From an uncultured Pelagibacteraceae bacterium (GTDB lineage: Bacteria; Pseudomonadota; Alphaproteobacteria; Pelagibacterales; Pelagibacteraceae): a DNA stretch of 64,000 nt. The translations under genes were made by a program, and so were the position numbers. The stretch covers positions 1 to 64,000 of the forward strand of contig CACJDW010000002.1 of assembly GCA_902592275.1 (NCBI GenBank). The letters run 5' to 3'. Numbering within the stretch: position 1 is the first letter of the stretch; the number at the start of each line of letters is the position of its first letter. The notes beneath the pieces are model-generated. The model made no database searches and had not been told where the DNA came from. It saw only the letters and a program-made list of their open reading frames with translations. Shown here one piece after another: positions 9,120-17,734 of this stretch.

Positions 9120-9946
9120 TAGGGTAATCCATAACAATCAATTAAATTTTTAATTTGTAAATCATTAGCCTTTTTAGATATATTAAAATTCCGTAAATTA
9201 TTTTTATCAAAATTAATTGTTTCAATATTTTTTTCTCTAAAACCAGACCAGATAACAAATTTTTTATTAAGTCTTATCATCCAATACAACCAAATATCAT
9301 CTGCATAAGGAGATAATTTTTTAAATTTTTTAACTTTTATAGTATCTTTATGTAAACAATTTGGAGGGTATAAAACACCATATACTCCAGTTTGAAAATT
9401 AAGTTTATTTGGTTTTTTACCCGTATAATTCCATTTCCAATTTGTGTATGAAACTGGATATTTTTTTTTATTTAAAACAATTTTATGAATTCGGTTAGCA
9501 ATAATTTTATTTTTATTTTTTTTTGCTTTCTTAACTAAAAATTCTATTGATTTATTATTATAAATAATGTCATCATCAAATGTAATTAAATAATTTTTCT
9601 TTCTTATTTTTAAAGTATGAATAATCTTATTGTAAGATTTAAGATTTTTGCAAAAAAAAATTTGCAGACCAAACTTTTTAAATTCTAAAATTTTTTTAGG
9701 GATATTTTTTTTGTATTTATTTTCTATCCAAAGAATGATTTCATCTGGATGATTTGTTTGATTGATGATTGATTTTAATGTTAAGTCTAGAAACCTAAAC
9801 CTTTCAAATTTAGCTGTTAAAGATACAGTGAGTTTTTTGCCTAAATTGTGGTTAGGTTTAATTTTTTTTAATTTTATAGATCTATTTTGAATTAAATATT
9901 TAAAAAAAAAATAAAAATTATGTAATTTATTTATTAAATTTTTCAT
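9116..9946 (-). CDS. Putative glycosyltransferase, GT-A fold
   Basis: A protein of 276 residues with a GT2-like core: VSLTAKFERFRFLDLTLKSI resembles the opening strand and helix, and LITFDDDIIY carries a DDD metal/nucleotide-sugar motif. A later ADDIWLYW segment is typical of capsule-type GT-A enzymes. An N-terminal basic stretch of about 35 residues precedes the fold. The specific sugar is not recognisable. It is a lone minus-strand gene sharing a stop-codon TTAA with the methyltransferase. Confidence 0.7.
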   Translation of the reverse strand: MKNLINKLHNFYFFFKYLIQNRSIKLKKIKPNHNLGKKLTVSLTAKFERFRFLDLTLKSIINQTNHPDEIILWIENKYKKNIPKKILEFKKFGLQIFFCKNLKSYNKIIHTLKIRKKNYLITFDDDIIYNNKSIEFLVKKAKKNKNKIIANRIHKIVLNKKKYPVSYTNWKWNYTGKKPNKLNFQTGVYGVLYPPNCLHKDTIKVKKFKKLSPYADDIWLYWMIRLNKKFVIWSGFREKNIETINFDKNNLRNFNISKKANDLQIKNLIDCYGLPY

Positions 9947-10016
9947 ATATTGTATTTATTTTCATGGATGATATTTAAAATTTTAGATTTGTCTAAATTA
10001 AAATTCAAATAATTAT

Positions 10017-10946
10017 ATGAGATTAATAATAACTGGTGGCTTAGGACATATTGGATCTGGATTATTAAATAAAATTAACTCTTTTAAAAATTTAAAAGAG
10101 ATTATTGTTTTAGATTATGCACTTAGAAATAAAAAAAATATTTTATTTAACTTAAAGATTAAATCAAGGATTAGATTTATTGAGCAAGATATTTTGACAT
10201 TTGATTTAAATAGAATAGTTAAAACAGGTGATATTTTAATTCATTTTGCAGCAATAACTAATGCTGTTGAGAGTTTTAAAATAAAAAAAAAATTAATTAG
10301 AAACAACTTTTCATCAACAAAAAAAATAGTAGATATATGTAAAAAAAAAAATATTAAATGTATCTTTTTCTCGTCTACTAGTGTTTACGGTTCTAGTGAT
10401 AAGATTATGTTTGAGGATGATTATAATAATCTTAATCCTCAAAGTCCCTACGCAGAGTGTAAATTAAAAGAGGAAAAATATATTTCAAGTAAAGCAAAAA
10501 AAAATAAAATGAAATTTGTAATTTTAAGACTTGGTACTATATATGGTGTTTCTAAAGGAATGAGATTTCATACAGCTGTAAATAAATTTTGCTATCAAGC
10601 AGCATTCAATAAGCCTCTGACTATTTGGAAGACCGCTTTAAATCAGAAGAGACCTTATTTAGACCTAAATGATGCAATTAAATGTATAAAATTTATTATT
10701 TCAAAGAATTTATTTAATAATAATACTTTTAATGTCATAACCAACAATATTGATTTAAGAAGTTTATTGTCAATAATAAATAAATATAAAAAAATTAAAA
10801 TTAAATTAGTATCAAATAAAATAATGAATCAACTTTCTTACGAGGCTAGTAATAAAAAAATTTTGAGTCATGGTTTTAGATCTAAAGGAAATTTAAATTT
10901 GCAAATTAAGAAAACCCTAAGGTTATTTCAAGGACTTAATAAATGA
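10017..10946 (+). CDS. NAD-dependent sugar epimerase/dehydratase
   Basis: An extended short-chain dehydrogenase of 309 residues. It has the Rossmann motif TGGLGHIGS near residue 6, HFAA, the SSTSVYGS strand and the catalytic Tyr-x-x-x-Lys pair in SPYAECK. It probably epimerises or dehydrates a nucleotide sugar. It overlaps the following methyltransferase start by four bases (ATGA), so the two likely act on the same deoxysugar pathway. Substrate is unassigned. Confidence 0.8.
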   Translation: MRLIITGGLGHIGSGLLNKINSFKNLKEIIVLDYALRNKKNILFNLKIKSRIRFIEQDILTFDLNRIVKTGDILIHFAAITNAVESFKIKKKLIRNNFSSTKKIVDICKKKNIKCIFFSSTSVYGSSDKIMFEDDYNNLNPQSPYAECKLKEEKYISSKAKKNKMKFVILRLGTIYGVSKGMRFHTAVNKFCYQAAFNKPLTIWKTALNQKRPYLDLNDAIKCIKFIISKNLFNNNTFNVITNNIDLRSLLSIINKYKKIKIKLVSNKIMNQLSYEASNKKILSHGFRSKGNLNLQIKKTLRLFQGLNK

Positions 10947-12154
10947 AGTGTAAAATAACTGGAAAAAAAATAATCCCATTCATGTCATTTGGGAAAATGC
11001 CAATTGCAAATGGATTTTTAAATAAAAATGATTTTAAAAAAGAATTTTTTTATGAATTAAAGGTAGGCTTTTCTGAAAAATTTTCATTATTTCAGCTAGA
11101 TGAATATCCCTCAATTAAAAAAATGTTTCATAAAAATTATCCATTCTACACTTCAAGTTCTAATTACATGATTAAACATTTTAAAGAGTATGCTAATTGG
11201 TCAAAAAAATATTTAAATTCAAAATCAAAAATTATTGAATTAGGTTCAAATGATGGAACTTTTTTGAAAAATTTTAAAAATACAAATATTGAAGCAATTG
11301 GTTTTGAACCATCAAAAAATGTGAGTGATATTGCAAAAAAAAAAGGAATTAAGTCAATAAATAGATTTTTTAATTTAGAAAATATAAGTGATTTAAAAGA
11401 TTTTAAAACAAACACAGATCTTATTTGTGGTGCAAATGTTGTTTGTCATATACCTGATTTAATAAATTTATTTAATACAGTTGATAAATTATTGAGCAAA
11501 GATGGAGTTTTTGTCTTTGAAGAACCTTATTTAGGATCTGTTTATGAAAAAAATTCTTATGATCAAATTTATGATGAGCATATTTATATATTTTCAGGAG
11601 TAGCTATTAGCAAAATTGCAGCAGAATTTGACTTAAAACTTATAGATTTGATTCCTCAATCAACACATGGAGGCTCTATGAGATATGTTGTTTGTAGAAA
11701 AAACTCAAAAAAATCACAATCAAAAAATGTAAATAAAATTATTTCTTATGAAAAAAAGATCAATTTAGATAATTCTCAATTCTGTAAAAATTTTAAAAAT
11801 AATTGTGAAATTTCAAAAAAAAATTTAAAAAAAAAATTAATTGAATTAAAAAATCAAAATAAAAAAATTTGTGGATATGCAGCTACTTCAAAAAGTACTA
11901 CTGTATTAAATTATTGTAATATTGGACCAGAGATTATAGATTTTATTACAGACACTACCCCAGAAAAGATTGGAAAATATTCCCCAGGTTCTCATATACC
12001 TATAATAGATCACAAACTATTTTTAAAAGAAAAGCCAGATGTTTCGGTTCTTTTTGCATGGAATCACGCGAAAGAAATAATGAATAAGGAAAAAATTTAT
12101 AAATTTAATGGAGGTAAATGGTTGACATTTTTTCCAAGAGTTAAAGTTTGGTAG
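10943..12154 (+). CDS. Class I SAM methyltransferase, C-methyltransferase (Methyltransf_13/14) type
   Basis: A three-part protein of 403 residues resembling NDP-hexose C-methyltransferases. It has an N-terminal putative zinc domain ending in YTSSSNYMIKHF, a central SAM domain with IIELGSNDGTFL, and a C-terminal domain with CGYAATSKSTTVLNYC and ITDTTPEKIGKYSPG, as in Methyltransf_14. It likely methylates a nucleotide sugar, possibly the product of the upstream dehydrogenase. The usual cysteine pairs of the N-terminal zinc site are largely missing; only Cys3 is evident. Confidence 0.8.
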   Translation: MKCKITGKKIIPFMSFGKMPIANGFLNKNDFKKEFFYELKVGFSEKFSLFQLDEYPSIKKMFHKNYPFYTSSSNYMIKHFKEYANWSKKYLNSKSKIIELGSNDGTFLKNFKNTNIEAIGFEPSKNVSDIAKKKGIKSINRFFNLENISDLKDFKTNTDLICGANVVCHIPDLINLFNTVDKLLSKDGVFVFEEPYLGSVYEKNSYDQIYDEHIYIFSGVAISKIAAEFDLKLIDLIPQSTHGGSMRYVVCRKNSKKSQSKNVNKIISYEKKINLDNSQFCKNFKNNCEISKKNLKKKLIELKNQNKKICGYAATSKSTTVLNYCNIGPEIIDFITDTTPEKIGKYSPGSHIPIIDHKLFLKEKPDVSVLFAWNHAKEIMNKEKIYKFNGGKWLTFFPRVKVW

Positions 12155-12185
12155 AAAAAAATAAAATTTGTTGTAAATAAAAGAT

Positions 12186-12413
12186 ATGAATTATTTAATA
12201 AGATTAATTAAATTAACATTCCTCACATATTTTCTTAGTTTGAGTAACGCATTAGCTTATTTAGATCCAGGTACTGGATCTGTAATTTTGCAGGCAATAA
12301 TTGCATTTATAGCAGCAGCAGGTGCTACGATAACTTTTTATTGGAGGAAAATTAAATTCAAGATAAAAAGTCTTTTCACTAAAAAAAATAAGACGAATAA
12401 TTCTGAGAGATAA
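12186..12413 (+). CDS. Small exported/membrane protein with YLDPGTGS motif
   Basis: A 75-residue protein. It has a signal-like hydrophobic N-terminus ending in SNALA, then YLDPGTGSVILQ at the predicted mature N-terminus, one transmembrane helix (IIAFIAAAGATITFYW) and a basic cytoplasmic-type tail. Small proteins with the Y-x-DPGTGS motif occur widely next to surface-glycan and sulfatase/phosphatase-superfamily genes; their role is not established. It leads the cassette at 12439-19240, and the next gene begins 25 bases downstream. I would treat it as a possible accessory subunit of the membrane protein at 17735. Confidence 0.7.
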   Translation: MNYLIRLIKLTFLTYFLSLSNALAYLDPGTGSVILQAIIAFIAAAGATITFYWRKIKFKIKSLFTKKNKTNNSER

Positions 12414-12438
12414 AGAAATTTTATAAATAGGATTTATA

Positions 12439-14757
12439 ATGCCTACAAAGGCTGAAACTTTAGTTAAATTAGAAAAATATAAAAAAAAATTAAATATAAT
12501 CATACCTAAAATTTTTTATTTTCAAAAAAAAGATTATTTTAAGAATAAACAAAATATTTTAAAAAAAATTGAAAAAACATTTTTAGGAAAAAAAATTATT
12601 TTAAGATCATCGTCACATCAAGAAGACCAGCAAAATATGAGTAATGCAGGAAAATTTAAATCTTATCAAAATTTAGAAATAAATTATGAAGTGTTAAATC
12701 AAAAAATATTGTCAATTTTAGAGGAATTTCAAAGTCCGCTTGACCAAGTAATTGTACAAGAGTTTATAAGTAATCCAGATTTATCTGGAGTTATATTTAC
12801 AAGAAATATAAACAACAACGCTCCATATTATTTTATTAATATAGATAGTTCAGGCAGAACAGATTTAATTACATCTGGTAAAGCAAATCCATCTATGAAA
12901 ACATTGGTTTTCTTTAGAGATTTTGAAAAATATAAAATAAATAAAGCAAATTTAACTTTATTGAAAACAATAAAAAAAATTGAAAAAATTTTTAACAACG
13001 ATCGATTAGATATAGAGTTTTGTATTAAAAGAAAAAAAATATTTATATTTCAGTGTAGACCATTAAAAAAAATGAAAGCTGTAAATGATCTTGCTATAAG
13101 TGATGCTTTGACAAATATAACAATGAAGATTGAAAAATTAAAAAGAATAAATCCATTAATTCATGGAAAGAAAACTTATTTCTCAAATATGGCAGACTGG
13201 AATCCTGCTGAAATGATTGGGAATAAGCCCACCAATTTAAGTATAAGTCTATATGCTGAGCTTATAACAGATAGAGTTTGGGCTACCCAAAGAAAAAATT
13301 ATGGTTATCAAGATTTGTCGTCTCATCCTTTAATGTTAAATTTTGGAGGATCGCCTTATATAGATCTTAGAGTAGATTTTAATTCATTTCTTCCAGAAAA
13401 ATTAGATACGAGGATTAAAGAAAAAGCAATTAATTATTATTTAAATAAAATTAATAAAAATAAAGAATTTCATGACAAAGTAGAATTTAACATAATAGAA
13501 ACATGTTTTGATCTAGATAGTGAAAAAAAAATACGAAAATTTCTAAGCCAAAAAGAAACTAAAAAATATTTAAAATGTCTTAAAGATTTAACTAATGACA
13601 TTTTTGAACAAAAAAAAGGAAGTTTTTTAGATGAGTTATCAAAAATTAATAAACTAAACTCAGATATAGATTCGATTAAAAAGAGTAATTTAAGTGAAAT
13701 TCATAAGATCTATTTTTTAATAAACAGTTGCAAAAATTTAGGAACATTGCCATTTTCTGGATTAGCTAGATCAGCATTTATAGCAACTAAATTTTTAAAA
13801 AGTTTTGTTAAAAAAAATATTATAAATGAAATTGATCTAGAAAATTTTTATAGTTCGATAAATACAATTACAAATAATATAAACTCAGAATTAGTTAAAA
13901 TACAAAACAAACTTAAAAAAAAACAGTTTATTAATAAATTTGGTCATTTAAGGCCATCTACATACTCAATTTCATCAAAAAACTATAAAGAAAATTTTGA
14001 TAATTATTTTTCTAAAAATGAAAAAAAATACAAAAAAAATAAAATCTTTGTATTAAATACGAAATCAAAAAAACTGATAAACAATATTTTTAAGAGTAAT
14101 AATATTAATATAGACTCTAAAAAGTTTATGTCTTTTGCAGCCGAAGCAATAAGATTGAGAGAATATTCAAAATTTATTTTTACAAAGAGTATTGACGAAA
14201 TTTTCACTAATTTGATTAAACTTGGTAAAGAAATCAATATATCTAGAGAGGATATGGAGCACTTGTCTATCAAGAATATATTGAAATATTACAATAATGT
14301 AGAAAGTGGATTTAAGCTTAAGAAACAACTTACTAAAGAAATCTCTGAGAATAAGAAGAATATGAGTTTGCTTAAATTAATTGAATTCCCAGATTTTATA
14401 CAAAATAAAGATGATATGTTTCACCATGTAATAAATAAAAAAAAGGGGAATTTTATAACTACAAAAAAAATTCATGGATCAATAATCGATTTTTCAAAAA
14501 TTAAAAACTATGAAAATATTAGAGGAAAAATTGTATTATTAGAAAATGCTGATCCTGGTTATGATTTTATTTTTACAAAAAATATAAAAGGTTTGATAAC
14601 TGAGTACGGTGGGGCTAATTCACATATGTCTATAAGATGTATGGAGTTAGGTATTCCAGCAATTATTGGTATAGGTTCTAAAGAATTTAATTTTTTAAAG
14701 AATAAAAAAAATATTGAAATTAATTCATTTCAAAAAACTTATGCTATACTTAATTAA
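12439..14757 (+). CDS. PEP-synthase/PPDK-like phosphotransferase, L-glutamine kinase (Cj1418) type
   Basis: A 772-residue enzyme with the layout of ATP-dependent dikinases. The N-terminal half is an ATP-grasp domain (ILRSSSHQED near residues 53-62, FISNPDLSGVIFTR near 107-120). The C-terminal swivelling phosphohistidine domain has GGANSHMSIRCMELGIPAIIG, with His729 as phosphoryl carrier. The PEP/pyruvate-binding barrel of true PEP synthase is not seen, and the middle is an unrelated helical region. Length, architecture and neighbours match C. jejuni Cj1418, which phosphorylates the amide of L-glutamine. Substrate is inferred from context; a rifampicin-phosphotransferase-like enzyme is the alternative. 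The amidotransferase-like gene follows two bases later. Confidence 0.8.
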   Translation: MPTKAETLVKLEKYKKKLNIIIPKIFYFQKKDYFKNKQNILKKIEKTFLGKKIILRSSSHQEDQQNMSNAGKFKSYQNLEINYEVLNQKILSILEEFQSPLDQVIVQEFISNPDLSGVIFTRNINNNAPYYFINIDSSGRTDLITSGKANPSMKTLVFFRDFEKYKINKANLTLLKTIKKIEKIFNNDRLDIEFCIKRKKIFIFQCRPLKKMKAVNDLAISDALTNITMKIEKLKRINPLIHGKKTYFSNMADWNPAEMIGNKPTNLSISLYAELITDRVWATQRKNYGYQDLSSHPLMLNFGGSPYIDLRVDFNSFLPEKLDTRIKEKAINYYLNKINKNKEFHDKVEFNIIETCFDLDSEKKIRKFLSQKETKKYLKCLKDLTNDIFEQKKGSFLDELSKINKLNSDIDSIKKSNLSEIHKIYFLINSCKNLGTLPFSGLARSAFIATKFLKSFVKKNIINEIDLENFYSSINTITNNINSELVKIQNKLKKKQFINKFGHLRPSTYSISSKNYKENFDNYFSKNEKKYKKNKIFVLNTKSKKLINNIFKSNNINIDSKKFMSFAAEAIRLREYSKFIFTKSIDEIFTNLIKLGKEINISREDMEHLSIKNILKYYNNVESGFKLKKQLTKEISENKKNMSLLKLIEFPDFIQNKDDMFHHVINKKKGNFITTKKIHGSIIDFSKIKNYENIRGKIVLLENADPGYDFIFTKNIKGLITEYGGANSHMSIRCMELGIPAIIGIGSKEFNFLKNKKNIEINSFQKTYAILN

Positions 14758-14759
14758 TA

Positions 14760-15359
14760 ATGAAAATTGCAATAATTTCTCAGAAGGTTTTTAAAGACAA
14801 GTATAATCAAATAAATTTTTCATTGGAAGATAAATGGATTAATTTTTTTGAAAAAAAAAAAATTCTTTTAGTTCCATTTTTTTCACAACAAAAAAATATA
14901 GATTTATATTTTAAAAAATTCAAACCTAGTTTTGTAATTATATCTGGTGGAAGCAATAATATTTTTGATTTTTCTAGAGAAAACATTTTACGAAAAAAAA
15001 TAGATTCAAAACTAATTCAGATTTCTATCAAAAAAAAAATACCGATTTTGGCCGTATGTTATGGCTTTCAATATGTGACAAAATTATTTGGTGGGAAAGT
15101 AATCAAATCAAAAAATGAATTTAAAAAAAATCATTATATTTATATTAATAAACAAAGAGTAAAAGTTAACTCTTTTCATAATTATTCTGTCAAAGAATTA
15201 CCTAAAGATTTTGAAATTATTGGGCTGCACAAAGACGGGTATGCAGAAATAGCTTATTCAAAAAAATTTAATATACTTTGCACAATGTTTCATCCTGAGA
15301 GAAAAAATATTTCCCAAAAATATGTGAATAATTTAATATCAAAATTTTTGAATTTATGA
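14760..15359 (+). CDS. Class I glutamine-amidotransferase-like hydrolase (Cj1417-like)
   Basis: A stand-alone GATase1 domain of 199 residues. A complete triad is visible: Cys100 in LAVCYGFQ, and His178 with Glu180 in MFHPER. SGGSNN near 62-67 gives the oxyanion-side loop. The N-terminal 'LEDKWINFFEKK' pattern resembles Cj1417, the gamma-glutamyl-CDP-amidate hydrolase that releases cytidine diphosphoramidate plus glutamate. It lies two bases after the kinase-like gene and overlaps the nucleotidyltransferase by four bases, as expected for one pathway. The family is sure; the exact substrate is inferred. Confidence 0.8.
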   Translation: MKIAIISQKVFKDKYNQINFSLEDKWINFFEKKKILLVPFFSQQKNIDLYFKKFKPSFVIISGGSNNIFDFSRENILRKKIDSKLIQISIKKKIPILAVCYGFQYVTKLFGGKVIKSKNEFKKNHYIYINKQRVKVNSFHNYSVKELPKDFEIIGLHKDGYAEIAYSKKFNILCTMFHPERKNISQKYVNNLISKFLNL

Positions 15360-16084
15360 GAATAATATTTCTAGCTGCCGGAAAAAGTAATAGGATATTT
15401 AAAAAAATAAAAAAAAATAAGTGTTTAATAAATATAAATAGAAAACCACTAATTAAATTTCTTATAGATCAGATTAAAAAAACAAAAATAAAAAAAATTT
15501 CAATTATCACAGGTTTTAGGGCTAAAATATTAGAGAAAAAACTTAAAAATATTAAAAATATTGATTTTTTATTTAACGAAAAATTTAATTCTAGAGAAAT
15601 GCTTTACTCATTAATTTTAGGTCTAAAAAATTATGATGAAGATATCTTAATAAGTTATTCAGATATTCTATTTAATAGTAAAATAATTAATACATTATTA
15701 AAAAAAAAATCTAAAGAAATAAAAATTCCAATATTAAAAAATTGGAAAAAAATCTGGAAAATAAGAAACAAAGACCCTTTAATTGATGGTGAAACACTTT
15801 TTATAAATAATAAAGGTAATATTAAATCTATAGGTAATAAAATAAGTGATTTAAAAAGGATTGATTATCAATATATGGGTTTAATTTTTATACCAAAGGA
15901 AAAAAGGAAAAAGATTCTAAGTCTTTATAAATTAATCAGCCATAATAAAAAAATGCATGCAACAGGATTTTTAAATTTTTTAGTTAAAAAGAAAAACTTA
16001 ATTAAAACTGTCGTTATAGATAAAGGCTGGTATGAATTTGATGATTATGAAGATTTGATTAATTATAAAAAAAATTACTATTAA
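15356..16084 (+). CDS. Nucleotidyltransferase, CTP:phosphoglutamine cytidylyltransferase (Cj1416) type
   Basis: A sugar-phosphate-nucleotidyltransferase fold of 242 residues. The N-terminal signature LAAGKSNRI corresponds to the G-x-G-x-R NTP loop, followed by NRKPLIKFLIDQI and a YSDILF metal motif. It resembles LicC-type cytidylyltransferases. Between a glutamine-kinase-like enzyme and two amidotransferase-like hydrolases, the best fit is Cj1416, which joins CTP and phosphoglutamine to give CDP-glutamine. It could instead activate a choline- or glycerol-phosphate-like alcohol. Confidence 0.75.
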   Translation: MRIIFLAAGKSNRIFKKIKKNKCLININRKPLIKFLIDQIKKTKIKKISIITGFRAKILEKKLKNIKNIDFLFNEKFNSREMLYSLILGLKNYDEDILISYSDILFNSKIINTLLKKKSKEIKIPILKNWKKIWKIRNKDPLIDGETLFINNKGNIKSIGNKISDLKRIDYQYMGLIFIPKEKRKKILSLYKLISHNKKMHATGFLNFLVKKKNLIKTVVIDKGWYEFDDYEDLINYKKNYY

Positions 16085-16085
16085 A

Positions 16086-17093
16086 TTGAAAAATTTTTTA
16101 TTAGATCTAATTAATTTTATAAAGTTTAAAAAAGTCGACAGTCATAAAGTCGGTTTTTTTTGCGAAAATAAATATATTTTTGAGTATATAAAACCGTATA
16201 TAAATAAAAAAGCAAATAATAAAAAAATTTTACTTATCTCTTTTGAAAAAATTGAGTTTGATTCTAAAAATGTAATTCAATTTACTTTTTTGACAAATTT
16301 TTTTAGAGAAATTGTTTTTTTATCATTGAGTTTAAAATATTTGTATTCATCTACCCCCGGTCTAAATCAAAATTTATTTAAAAGATCAAAATTTGCTAAA
16401 TGTAAATATATTTACTTACAGCATTCTTTATGTAGCATGACGATGATTTATCCAAAAAATTCTTTTAATGATTTTGATGCAATGCAGGTAGTTACAAATT
16501 ATCAATTTGATGAAATGAATGAAATTAAAAATTTAAATAGATTAAAATTAAAAATATTTAAAAGTAATTATTTATTTTTGAAAGAAAAAAATTCTGAAAA
16601 TGATAGAAAAATTAAAAAGGACGTCCTAATAGCACCCTCATGGAATACAAATTTTTATAAAAATAATTTTCATAAGAAAATCATATCTTTGTTAAATAAG
16701 AATAATATATCTTTTGATTTAAGACCACACCCAATGTCAATTAAAAAAAAAGAGATAACTTTAGACGAAATTAAAGATTTAAAGATAAGTATTAATAACG
16801 AGTTCAACTTAAATTTTTTTCAATATCATATATTAATAAGCGATTGGTCAGGATTATTTATAGAATATTATGTGTTTAAAAAAAACATATTATTAGTTGA
16901 CTCAGAAAAAAAAATTCTAAATGAAGAATATGCCATATTAGAAAACCAACCAGCAGAAATAAGATTAAGAAAGAAAATATCTAAAAGTTTTTCATCTGAT
17001 AATTTAGAGAATATTATTCCTGAAATAAAAAAATTAATTGAAAAAAAGGACAATCACTCTAATCAGATTGACAAATTTTATTTTGATATGTAA
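16086..17093 (+). CDS. CDP-glycerol glycerophosphotransferase-like protein
   Basis: A GT-B-type protein of 335 residues resembling the TagB/TagF C-terminal domain. The catalytic-site histidine segments are visible (YLQHSLCSM and LRPHPMS), as is LISDWSGLFIEYYVF, the counterpart of the family 'TDYSS..D' donor-binding motif. Such enzymes transfer a phospho-alcohol from a CDP-linked donor. Within this cassette it is the natural candidate to transfer the CDP-activated group made upstream. The start is TTG one base after the previous stop. Donor and acceptor are inferred. Confidence 0.65.
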   Translation: MKNFLLDLINFIKFKKVDSHKVGFFCENKYIFEYIKPYINKKANNKKILLISFEKIEFDSKNVIQFTFLTNFFREIVFLSLSLKYLYSSTPGLNQNLFKRSKFAKCKYIYLQHSLCSMTMIYPKNSFNDFDAMQVVTNYQFDEMNEIKNLNRLKLKIFKSNYLFLKEKNSENDRKIKKDVLIAPSWNTNFYKNNFHKKIISLLNKNNISFDLRPHPMSIKKKEITLDEIKDLKISINNEFNLNFFQYHILISDWSGLFIEYYVFKKNILLVDSEKKILNEEYAILENQPAEIRLRKKISKSFSSDNLENIIPEIKKLIEKKDNHSNQIDKFYFDM

Positions 17094-17102
17094 TTAAATA
17101 AT

Positions 17103-17720
17103 ATGAAAATTGCGATGACACCAAGATTTTTTGAGAACGGACATGATCAACTCTTAGCGATTGAAAGAAAATATTATCCCTTTTTTGAAAAATTTGATTG
17201 TAGAATTAACCTCGTTCCTTTTTCAGGTATTTCTATGAACCAATATCTAGAAAAAGAAAAACCTGATGCAGTTGTTTTTGCTGGTGGGTATAGATTATAT
17301 ACAAAAGAGATAAGTGAATTTGAGAAACAATTTTTACAAGAAGTTTTAAAAAAAAAACTACCTATTTTAGCTATTTGCTGTGGCATGTGGACAGTGAATG
17401 GTTATTTTGGGGGTAGTTTAAAATTCACAGATAATCATCAATGTTTTGATGGAGCAAAAATCGATATAAAAAAAATGATACATTACGTTGAAGCGATTGA
17501 TTTAGTAAATAAAAAAAATTACAAAGTGAATTCATTTCACGCCAAAAGTTGCGATAAAATTGGAGATGAGCTTAAACCATTTTTAATATCAGAGGATGGA
17601 ATAGTTGAGGGATTTTACAATATTGAAAAAAAAATTGTGGGCGTTCAGTTTCACATGGAAAACAAAGGGGTATCAGAGGATTTGACAGATCAAATAATGA
17701 ATAAATTTATGAATTTATAA
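17103..17720 (+). CDS. Second class I glutamine-amidotransferase-like hydrolase
   Basis: A GATase1 domain of 205 residues, a diverged paralogue type of the protein at 14760. The triad is Cys92 in LAICCGMW, and His184 with Glu186 in VQFHMEN; FAGGYR gives the oxyanion loop. Trp96 replaces the usual Gln after the nucleophile elbow, unlike the first copy, so the glutamyl pocket may differ. The opening PRFFENGHDQL and 'ERKYYPFFEKF' align with the same N-terminal pattern as the first copy. It could hydrolyse a second gamma-glutamyl intermediate or be a divided-labour duplicate. Confidence 0.75.
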   Translation: MKIAMTPRFFENGHDQLLAIERKYYPFFEKFDCRINLVPFSGISMNQYLEKEKPDAVVFAGGYRLYTKEISEFEKQFLQEVLKKKLPILAICCGMWTVNGYFGGSLKFTDNHQCFDGAKIDIKKMIHYVEAIDLVNKKNYKVNSFHAKSCDKIGDELKPFLISEDGIVEGFYNIEKKIVGVQFHMENKGVSEDLTDQIMNKFMNL

Positions 17721-17734
17721 TATTATGGTGGTTG

